From NCBI GenBank assembly GCA_028873155.1, contig JAGWML010000152.1, positions 1-7,416 on the forward strand: a stretch of 7,416 nucleotides of DNA, in the 5' to 3' direction. Below are positions 1 to 7,416 of the stretch, piece after piece; position 1 is the stretch's first letter; every line of letters begins with the position of its first letter. Source of the stretch: Acidobacteriota bacterium. Lineage in GTDB: Bacteria > Acidobacteriota > Terriglobia > Terriglobales > Acidobacteriaceae. Under the pieces are notes generated by a model. The model was given only the letters and a program-made list of their open reading frames with translations. It searched no databases and was not told where the DNA came from. The position numbers were made by a program, and so were the translations under genes.

Positions 1-740
1 GGCTCGTTGATGCCGATGGCGTTATTGAGAGACTTGCTCATCTTCTGGACGCCATCGAGGCCTTCGAGGATGGGTATCATGAGCACTATCTGTTCGGGCT
101 GGCCTTCTTTGCGCTGGAGTTCGCGGCCCATGAGCAGGTTGAACTTCTGGTCGGTGCCGCCGAGCTCGACATCGCTTTTGAGCATGACGGAGTCGTAGCC
201 CTGCGCGAGCGGATAGAGCAGCTCATGGAGGCTGATGTCCTGCTCTGCGCGGAAACGATCGCGGAAATCCTTGCGGTCGAGCATCTGCGAGAGGGTGACC
301 TTGGCGGCAAGGCTAATCATCCCGGCATAGCCAAGATTGTCGAGCCACTCGGAGTTGTAGCGGACCTCGGTGAGCGCGGGATCCAGGAGCTTGAATATCT
401 GGGCCTTGTAGGTTTCGGCGTTCTGGTTGATCTGCTCGCGCGTCAAGGGCTTGCGGGTGACGTTGCGGCCGGTGGGGTCGCCGATGAGCGCGGTGGAGTC
501 GCCGATGAGGAAGATGACGGTATGGCCGAGCTGCTGGAAGTGTCGCAGCTTGCGGATGAGGACGGTGTGGCCAAGATGCAGGTCGGGCGCGGTGGGGTCG
601 AAGCCCGCCTTAATGCGCAGGGGGCGGCCGGTCTTGCGGCTTTCTTCGAGGCGCTCGCGGAGGTCGCTGACGCGGATGATCTCTGCCGCGCCCTTCTGCA
701 GCAGGTCCAATTGTTCGTCTACGGGTAGAAACGTGCTCAT
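1..740 (-). CDS. tyrS: tyrosyl-tRNA synthetase, N-terminal 246 codons (3' end outside window)
   Basis: This class I aminoacyl-tRNA synthetase charges tRNA-Tyr with tyrosine in the cytoplasm, using ATP. The minus-strand frame starts at ATG 740-738 and stays open to the left edge. Residues 45-58 read AGFDPTAPDLHLGH, so the HIGH-type motif is HLGH at 55-58. The KMSKS motif is at 233-237 (positions 44-30). Between them lies the tyrosine-site segment with YPLAQGYDS, KSDVELGGTDQKFN and their conserved Tyr, Gln and Asp. These motifs fit the longer TyrZ-like bacterial subgroup of roughly 400-430 residues; that subgroup is family knowledge. The C-terminal anticodon and S4-like domains would lie outside the window. 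The start fits the usual N-terminus (LLxxGxxEI at 13-21). No good Shine-Dalgarno precedes it. The gene is divergent from rplA. Recognition is near certain; only the exact start and the subgroup are less sure. Confidence 0.96.
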   Translation of the reverse strand, partial: MSTFLPVDEQLDLLQKGAAEIIRVSDLRERLEESRKTGRPLRIKAGFDPTAPDLHLGHTVLIRKLRHFQQLGHTVIFLIGDSTALIGDPTGRNVTRKPLTREQINQNAETYKAQIFKLLDPALTEVRYNSEWLDNLGYAGMISLAAKVTLSQMLDRKDFRDRFRAEQDISLHELLYPLAQGYDSVMLKSDVELGGTDQKFNLLMGRELQRKEGQPEQIVLMIPILEGLDGVQKMSKSLNNAIGINE

Positions 741-750
741 GCCGTCTTTC

Positions 751-781
751 AGTATACGGGGCGGCTCGGCGGCCTTTTCAA
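751..781 (-). promoter_or_regulatory. possible tyrS promoter
   Basis: Read on the minus strand, TTGAAA (781-776) is followed after 19 nt by TATACT (756-751). The -10 is good, but the spacer is longer than the usual 17. The start point would fall near 744, only about 4 nt before the tyrS ATG, so the transcript could be nearly leaderless. This agrees with the lack of a clear ribosome binding site. It remains a weak, inferred call. Confidence 0.35.
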
Positions 782-857
782 AGCTGTCAGGCGCACGCAG
801 ACAGGACTCGGCATGACTTGCCCTGCAGGCTTACCTTGTGTCGGGAAGGCGGAAGGT

Positions 858-886
858 TTGCAATCCGGAGCAGCTTTGCGTATGAT
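858..886 (+). promoter_or_regulatory. sigma70-type promoter for the rplA cluster
   Basis: TTGCAA (858-863) and TATGAT (881-886) are separated by exactly 17 nt, so five of six -10 bases and five of six -35 bases match the housekeeping consensus. Transcription should begin near 892-894, giving a leader of about 160 nt before rplA. It is the best promoter match in the window and explains why rplA can lead the cluster without rplK upstream. Confidence 0.7.
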
Positions 887-896
887 TCAAAGATGT

Positions 897-916
897 GCCC
901 GAAGTGTGTTTCGGGC
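897..916 (+). other. hairpin at the 5' end of the rplA leader
   Basis: GCCCGAA (897-903) pairs perfectly with TTCGGGC (910-916) around a 6-nt loop, GTGTGT. It begins only a few bases after the predicted transcription start. It is not followed by a T tract, so it is unlikely to be a terminator. A 5' stabilising hairpin or part of a regulatory leader is possible; function is inferred. Confidence 0.5.
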
Positions 917-1001
917 CGTCAACTGCACCACGGCTGTTGAGCCTGTTCGAGTCGCAACGGTCTGGCAAGGCGCGATTTTTGCGCGGAGTCGGCAAAGCGG
1001 T

Positions 1002-1025
1002 CCAGGTTCCCCGCTACGGGGCTGG
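1002..1025 (+). other. bulged hairpin just upstream of rplA
   Basis: CCAG (1002-1005) pairs with CTGG (1022-1025), and CCCCG (1009-1013) pairs with CGGGG (1017-1021) around the loop CTA. A 3-nt asymmetric bulge, GTT (1006-1008), separates the two helices. Two helices joined by an asymmetric bulge is the general design of L1 autoregulatory sites, which often lie near the start of L1 operons. Whether this is such a site cannot be decided from the sequence alone. Confidence 0.4.
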
Positions 1026-1043
1026 CAACAAGCGGTGGGAGAC

Positions 1044-1047
1044 GAGG
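1044..1047 (+). promoter_or_regulatory. ribosome binding site of rplA
   Basis: GAGG lies 5 nt before the ATG at 1053. It supports this start over any codon of the upstream in-frame extension. Confidence 0.75.
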
Positions 1048-1052
1048 GAAGA

Positions 1053-1760
1053 ATGGCAAAAGTCAGCAAGAATATTGCGAAGGCGCGCGCCGCGGTGACC
1101 CGCGATGCGTATCCGCTGCCTGAGGCGGTCAGCCTGCTGCAGCAGGTCAAGTACGCCAAGTTTGATGAAACCGTCGACCTGACCATGCGCTTGGGTGTCG
1201 ATACGCGCCACGCCGACCAGATGGTCCGTGGCACAGTTGTCCTGCCGCATGGCCTTGGCAAGACCAAGACAGTGGCTGTCATCGCTACGGGCGATCGGCA
1301 GAAGGAAGCGCAGGATGCCGGCGCCGACTTTGTGGGCGGCGAGGAGATGGTCGAAAAGATTCAGAAGGAAAACTGGACCGACTTCGACGCGCTGATTGCA
1401 ACGCCGGACATGATGAAGGTCGTCGGCCGCCTCGGCAAGGTGCTGGGTCCCAAGGGCCTGATGCCCAACCCCAAGACCGGCACCGTCACCATGGATGTGG
1501 CCTCGGCGGTCAAGGAAATCAAAGCCGGCAAGGTGGAGTTCCGCGCCGACAAGACCAGCCTCGTGCATGTGCCGGTGGGCAAGCTGAGCTTTGCGCCGGA
1601 GAAGCTGGTCGAGAACGCGACCACGGTTATCGCGTCGATTGTGCGCGCCAAGCCGTCGGCGGCCAAGGGCAAGTACATCAAGAGCGTGACGCTCAGTTCG
1701 ACGATGGGCCCCGGCGTGCCGCTGGATTCCGCCGTTGCGGATGCCGCCGGAAAGCACTAA
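1053..1760 (+). CDS. rplA: 50S ribosomal protein L1
   Basis: L1 binds helices 76-78 of 23S rRNA and forms the mobile L1 stalk beside the E site, which helps release deacylated tRNA. In many bacteria it also represses its own mRNA. The product is 235 residues, normal for the family. The L1 signature is clear at residues 127-145 (LGKVLGPKGLMPNPKTGTV). The N-terminal half holds the typical YPLPEAVSLLQ (20-30) and ETVDLTMRLGVD (39-50) segments, and the C-terminus has GKYIKSVTLSSTMGPGV (206-222). The start at 1053 is chosen because MAKVSKN is a usual L1 beginning, GAGG precedes it at good spacing, and the promoter lies inside the longer in-frame extension. It heads the cluster here; rplK is not upstream. 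rplJ follows after 76 nt and is probably co-transcribed. Confidence 0.98.
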   Translation: MAKVSKNIAKARAAVTRDAYPLPEAVSLLQQVKYAKFDETVDLTMRLGVDTRHADQMVRGTVVLPHGLGKTKTVAVIATGDRQKEAQDAGADFVGGEEMVEKIQKENWTDFDALIATPDMMKVVGRLGKVLGPKGLMPNPKTGTVTMDVASAVKEIKAGKVEFRADKTSLVHVPVGKLSFAPEKLVENATTVIASIVRAKPSAAKGKYIKSVTLSSTMGPGVPLDSAVADAAGKH

Positions 1761-1836
1761 ACCGGTGATTGGACTTCAGGTCAGGATTCAAACCGCGAGC
1801 GCCGAGGCAGGCGCGACCCGCTGAGGGAGCAGGAAG
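1761..1836 (+). promoter_or_regulatory. rplA-rplJ spacer, candidate L10 leader
   Basis: In many bacteria the L10-L12 complex binds the mRNA leader of rplJ and represses translation; here the spacer is only 76 nt. It contains a hairpin, GCGCC (1799-1803) with GGCGC (1810-1814), loop GAGGCA. This can be extended by GCG (1795-1797) with CGC (1819-1821) across an unequal internal loop: A on one side, GACC on the other. The hairpin ends just before the ribosome binding site GGGAG (1825-1829), so protein binding could affect initiation. I did not recognise a full L10-leader consensus or kink-turn, so the regulatory role is inferred. Confidence 0.35.
1782..1795 (+). repeat. leader motif shared by rplJ and rplL, copy 1
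   Basis: CAGGATTCAAACCG here matches CAGGATTTCAAACGG at 2500-2514 apart from one extra T and one substitution. Both copies lie upstream of stalk-protein genes, 42 nt and 22 nt before the start codons respectively. No known element is recognised. Confidence 0.4.
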
Positions 1837-2373
1837 ATGGCGATTTCAAGAAGCAAGAAACAGGAGAAGGTCCAGCTGCTGGCCAAGGAGCTGGAGACCT
1901 CGACAACAGCGATTATCGGCACCTTTGCCAAGCTGACCGTCGCGCAGGATTTCGAGCTGCGCAAGGTGGTGCGCGAGGCGGGCGGCAAGTATCGCGTGGT
2001 GAAGAACAAGCTGGCTGCAATTTCCAGCCAGGGCACGCAGGTTGAGTCGGCGCTGAAGGGCCTGAAGGGTGTCAGCGCGGTCGCCTTTACCTCGGGTGAT
2101 CCCGTGGCGCTTGCCAAGGGTTTTGCCAAGTGGGTGGGTGAAAATGCCGAGTTCCAGTTCAAGCTGGGCATCGTCGATGGCAAGGTTCTGACCGTCGAAG
2201 AGGTCAAGGCGCTGGCCACCATGCCGGGCAAGGAAGAGATCTTCTCGAAGCTGCTCTTCCTTATTAATGCTCCGGCGCAGCGGCTGGCAACAGTCATCAA
2301 TGCCACGGGTCGCGACCTCGCGGTTGTTCTCGGCCAGGGTGTCGAGAAGGAAAAGTTTGCCGGCGCAGCATAA
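1837..2373 (+). CDS. rplJ: 50S ribosomal protein L10
   Basis: L10 is the base of the ribosomal stalk: its N-terminal domain binds 23S rRNA next to L11, and its C-terminal helix carries the L7/L12 dimers that recruit translation factors. The product is 178 residues, slightly longer than the E. coli protein of about 165. The N-terminus MAISRSKKQEKVQLLAKEL is basic and typical. The conserved core includes the Arg/Lys-rich segment KYRVVKNKLA (about residues 51-60) and the GDPVALAKGFAKW segment (about 87-99). The C-terminal part from about residue 133 (EIFSKLLFLINAPAQRLATV onward) is the expected amphipathic L12-binding helix. GGGAG at 1825-1829 lies 7 nt before the start. rplL follows after a 162-nt gap. 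No frameshift or missing segment is seen. Confidence 0.97.
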   Translation: MAISRSKKQEKVQLLAKELETSTTAIIGTFAKLTVAQDFELRKVVREAGGKYRVVKNKLAAISSQGTQVESALKGLKGVSAVAFTSGDPVALAKGFAKWVGENAEFQFKLGIVDGKVLTVEEVKALATMPGKEEIFSKLLFLINAPAQRLATVINATGRDLAVVLGQGVEKEKFAGAA

Positions 2374-2385
2374 GCTGCTTCGGCG

Positions 2386-2401
2386 GCGCGCCACGGCGCG
2401 C
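2386..2401 (+). other. GC hairpin between rplJ and rplL
   Basis: GCGCGC (2386-2391) pairs with GCGCGC (2396-2401) around the loop CACG, 12 nt after the rplJ stop. There is no U tract after it, so it does not look like an intrinsic terminator. It could be a pause, an mRNA-end stabiliser or a processing site that helps raise L12 over L10. These roles are inference. Confidence 0.4.
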
Positions 2402-2499
2402 ACCTCGCAATCGGGTTTTGGCTGTACGGAAGGCTGGAAGGGCGCTGGTCTGGCGCATCGGAAACTTCAAGCCGGGGTCGGCAGCCGGTAGTCACGTAA

Positions 2500-2514
2500 C
2501 AGGATTTCAAACGG
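2500..2514 (+). repeat. leader motif shared by rplJ and rplL, copy 2
   Basis: CAGGATTTCAAACGG resembles the motif at 1782-1795 upstream of rplJ. It lies shortly before the rplL ribosome binding site. Confidence 0.4.
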
Positions 2515-2524
2515 ATTTTGGATT

Positions 2525-2528
2525 GGAG
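2525..2528 (+). promoter_or_regulatory. ribosome binding site of rplL
   Basis: GGAG lies 7 nt before ATG 2536 and falls inside the longer reading frame that would start at ATG 2518. This supports the shorter start. Confidence 0.75.
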
Positions 2529-2535
2529 AAGAATC

Positions 2536-2913
2536 ATGGCGGATCTCGCACAGTTGGAAGAACAGATTGTTAGCCTCAGCCTGCTGGAAGCAGCGGCTCT
2601 GGTGAAGAAGCTCGAAGAGCGGCTCGGCGTTTCGGCCGCGGCTGCGGCTCCGGTCGTTGTGGCCGGCGCGGGCGCGGGCGCGGCGGCTCCGGCGGCCGAA
2701 GAGAAGACCGAGTTCCAGGTCATCCTCAAGGACTCCGGCGCCAACAAGATCAACACCATCAAGGCAGTGCGCGAAGTGACCTCGCTCGGCCTGAAGGAAG
2801 CCAAGGACCTGGTCGATGGCGCCCCCAAGGCGCTGAAGGAAAGCGCGACCAAGGACGAGGCCGAGGCCATCAAGAAGAAGTTTGAAGGCGTCGCGACTAT
2901 CGAAGTCAAGTAG
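2536..2913 (+). CDS. rplL: 50S ribosomal protein L7/L12
   Basis: L7/L12 is the multi-copy acidic stalk protein that recruits EF-G, EF-Tu, IF2 and release factors and stimulates their GTPase activity. The product is 125 residues, the usual size. Residues 1-33 form the dimerisation and L10-binding domain (LVKKLEERLGVSAAAAAP is typical). Residues 34-55 are an Ala/Gly/Val-rich flexible hinge. From about residue 56 comes the globular C-terminal domain, with EKTEFQVILKDSGANKI and the factor-binding helix segment IKAVREVTSLGLKEAKDLVD. The start at 2536 gives a normal N-terminus (MADLAQLEEQI); an alternative ATG at 2518 would add six residues but has no ribosome binding site of its own. A promoter-like element and a terminator-like hairpin follow the stop codon within 60 nt. 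Confidence 0.98.
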   Translation: MADLAQLEEQIVSLSLLEAAALVKKLEERLGVSAAAAAPVVVAGAGAGAAAPAAEEKTEFQVILKDSGANKINTIKAVREVTSLGLKEAKDLVDGAPKALKESATKDEAEAIKKKFEGVATIEVK

Positions 2914-2921
2914 CACTGAAG

Positions 2922-2950
2922 TTGCAAGTCGGGCCGGGACGCGCTACGAT
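2922..2950 (+). promoter_or_regulatory. possible internal promoter for rpoB
   Basis: TTGCAA (2922-2927) and TACGAT (2945-2950) are separated by exactly 17 nt. The -35 is identical to that of the rplA promoter, and the -10 differs from it only at the third position. Transcription would start near 2956-2958, leaving about 700 nt of leader before rpoB. The -10 lies in the upper stem and loop of the terminator-like hairpin at 2938-2968. Confidence 0.5.
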
Positions 2951-2968
2951 AAACGTTGCGCGTCTTTT
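2938..2968 (+). terminator. intrinsic-terminator-like hairpin after rplL
   Basis: GACGCGC (2938-2944) pairs with GCGCGTC (2958-2964). After a T-T mismatch, ACG (2946-2948) pairs with CGT (2954-2956) around the loop ATAAA. Four Ts (2965-2968) follow directly. It stands 24 nt after the rplL stop, where E. coli has its partial terminator between ribosomal protein and polymerase genes. The short T tract suggests incomplete termination, leaving some readthrough into rpoB. Confidence 0.65.
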
Positions 2969-3289
2969 CGGTCCCTTCGGGTTTCAGCCTGTTGGGGTGC
3001 AAGTTGGGTGACGCGCCTTGAGATGAGCGGCAGGGTACGGGTTCGTCCGCCGGGCTGAGGTAGTATCGAGGGCTCCGGAGGCGGGTAGCGGGCGAGATGC
3101 AGGTGCCCTAGAGTCAACGAGATACGCAGGATTTCGTTGACAGGTTGGCAAGGGTCAAGCGGGCAGCGCAGAAGCGAGCTTTGGGATCGGCGAGAGTAAG
3201 GCAAAAGAATTCGGTTGGGAGCAGGGGCTTCAAGCCACGCTCGTGAGGCATCGCGTCCTCGCGGGCTTTTCGTGTATCCCAGCCACCGC

Positions 3290-3428
3290 AACCGCGTCTT
3301 TTTTTCGATGGGGTTTGCGCGCGGTTTTGCGGGGCGGCAGTTTTTCTGTTCGCCCCCGCAGCCTCTCCCCGAGGATTGTGCGCAGTCTAGCGCAACTGCC
3401 CGGCAAGCGGCAACGCCGCTTTCTTGCC
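3290..3428 (+). other. cluster of consecutive hairpins in the rpoB leader
   Basis: Five stem-loops can be drawn almost end to end. (1) AACCGCG 3290-3296 with CGCGGTT 3320-3326, with a large T-rich loop. (2) A long stem 3328-3360: TGCGGGG with CCCCGCA, then CG with CG, a G-U pair and CAG with CTG, closing a TTTTT loop with two single-base bulges. (3) CCTC 3362-3365 with GAGG 3371-3374. (4) TGCGC 3379-3383 with GCGCA 3390-3394. (5) GGCAAGCGGC 3402-3411 with GCCGC 3415-3419 and TTGCC 3424-3428. The second and fifth are strong. GC-rich DNA folds readily, so function is inferred. Confidence 0.45.
3405..3425 (+). terminator. weak terminator-like hairpin inside the rpoB leader
   Basis: AAGCGGC (3405-3411) pairs with GCCGCTT (3415-3421) around AAC, followed by TCTT. 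This resembles an intrinsic terminator with a poor T tract. An alternative fold extends the stem with GGCAA and TTGCC instead. If active it would attenuate transcription into rpoB. Confidence 0.3.
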
Positions 3429-3644
3429 ACCCGGATCGCAGCTCTCGTCATGTGAAACCCGCCCGTTGAGGGTTTTTCCGGCGTGCCGGCGGCCTCACCC
3501 TGGGCCTGCTGGAGCGTACGGGGCGAGCCAGGCGCAGACGCGCCGGATCGCATGCAGTGCAGTAGTTGACCGAAATCTGCCGGTGCCTCAGACTCGGGCG
3601 CCGGCCCGGCCCGCCCGGTCAGGCGTGGCCGGCCAGAAGAGCTC

Positions 3645-3649
3645 AGGAG
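3645..3649 (+). promoter_or_regulatory. ribosome binding site of rpoB
   Basis: AGGAG lies 6 nt before the ATG at 3656, a strong site. It follows a GC-rich stem (GCCGGCC 3600-3606 with GGCCGGC 3627-3633) that leaves it unpaired. Confidence 0.8.
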
Positions 3650-3655
3650 TGAAGC

Positions 3656-7416
<3,761 letters not shown>

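Larger units (their letters stand above)
741..1052. other. divergent intergenic region between tyrS and rplA
   Basis: This 312-nt gap has no convincing gene. An in-frame extension of rplA back to 813 exists, but it has no family resemblance and contains the rplA promoter. The left part holds a possible tyrS promoter on the minus strand and an inverted repeat, CTGTC 784-788 with GACAG 800-804. The middle holds the rplA promoter at 858-886. The rest, about 160 nt, would be the rplA 5' leader and carries at least two hairpins. No remnant of rplK, nusG, secE or a tRNA is visible. Confidence 0.7.
2914..3655 (+). other. 742-nt non-coding spacer and probable rpoB leader
   Basis: No convincing gene is present. 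The only open frames here are short, overlap rpoB out of frame, or lack family character and ribosome binding sites. From left to right it holds a promoter-like element (2922-2950), an interleaved terminator-like hairpin (2938-2968), and about 320 nt without strong structure that I noticed. A dense run of hairpins follows (3290-3428), then a two-part hairpin (TGAGG 3467-3471 with CCTCA 3493-3497, enclosing CCGG 3478-3481 with CCGG 3486-3489). A GC-rich hairpin (3600-3633) ends just before the rpoB ribosome binding site. In E. coli the equivalent spacer is about 320 nt and holds a partial terminator; this one is more than twice that. Confidence 0.65.

Noticed and set aside
225..728. A 167-codon plus-strand frame opposite tyrS
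   Set aside because: It is codon-aligned with tyrS on the other strand, which carries clear synthetase motifs.
784..804. Inverted repeat CTGTC-N11-GACAG upstream of the tyrS promoter
   Set aside because: Five-base arms with an 11-nt centre occur often by chance, and I recognise no matching regulator site.
944..953. TGTTCGAGTC, resembling a tRNA T-loop
   Set aside because: The flanking bases do not form a T stem, and no acceptor or anticodon arm can be drawn around it.
813..1052. An 80-codon N-terminal extension of rplA
   Set aside because: It contains the promoter and leader hairpins, lacks L1-family sequence, and the ATG at 1053 has a ribosome binding site.
1014..1757. A 247-codon minus-strand frame opposite rplA
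   Set aside because: It is codon-aligned with rplA and is explained by that gene's codon bias.
1788..3002. A 404-codon minus-strand frame opposite rplJ and rplL
   Set aside because: The plus strand holds clear L10 and L12 genes. The minus product is Ser/Ala-rich with no family character.
3137..3142. A perfect TTGACA -35 box
   Set aside because: No acceptable -10 lies 16-18 nt downstream; that stretch reads GCGGGCAG-like sequence.
3226..3236. GGCTTCAAGCC, a perfect inverted repeat with one central base
   Set aside because: It is too short to form a hairpin and matches no operator I recognise; chance is likely.
3215..3469. An 84-codon plus-strand frame in the rpoB leader
   Set aside because: It has no family likeness and no clear ribosome binding site, and it covers the hairpin cluster. 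Random frames of this size are common in GC-rich DNA.
3566..3594. TTGACC with CAGACT 17 nt later as a second rpoB promoter
   Set aside because: The -10 matches at only three of six positions, so it is too weak to list as a feature.

Overview
The window looks like chromosomal DNA from a GC-rich bacterium, most probably an acidobacterium of the Terriglobia type. That placement is inference from remembered RpoB sequence character: an N-terminus of the type IRSRLDFSKIPTA...NLIEVQRRSYERFLQMDKLP, a Cys-rich insertion near residue 80 and a second insertion near residue 665. It was not checked against a database.

Layout. Positions 1-740 (minus strand) hold the first 246 codons of tyrosyl-tRNA synthetase (tyrS), which runs off the left edge. 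A 312-nt divergent spacer (741-1052) carries promoters for both directions and a structured leader. The plus strand then carries rplA (L1, 1053-1760), rplJ (L10, 1837-2373), rplL (L7/L12, 2536-2913), a 742-nt structured non-coding spacer (2914-3655), and rpoB (RNA polymerase beta, from 3656), which runs off the right edge after 1253 codons. This is the conserved L1-L10-L12-beta cluster. However, rplK, nusG and secE, which usually sit just upstream of rplA, are replaced by divergent tyrS.

How the parts fit. L1 forms the L1 stalk and L10/L12 the factor-recruiting stalk of the large ribosomal subunit; beta is the second-largest RNA polymerase subunit. A near-consensus sigma70-type promoter (TTGCAA-17-TATGAT) precedes rplA. 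After rplL there is an intrinsic-terminator-like hairpin with four Us. A second promoter-like element (TTGCAA-17-TACGAT) is interleaved with this hairpin, so ribosomal protein and polymerase expression could be uncoupled there. The long rpoB leader can fold into several consecutive hairpins.

The main point of interest is RpoB itself. It is a normal catalytic beta subunit in every conserved motif visible, but it has an insertion of about 61 residues with eight cysteines in the N-terminal (protrusion) region. The first half of the insertion has the same Cys spacing as the beta-prime (RpoC) zinc-binding domain and matches it at several other residues. The second half resembles a common stand-alone zinc ribbon. 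I saw no mobile element, CRISPR array, tRNA or rRNA.
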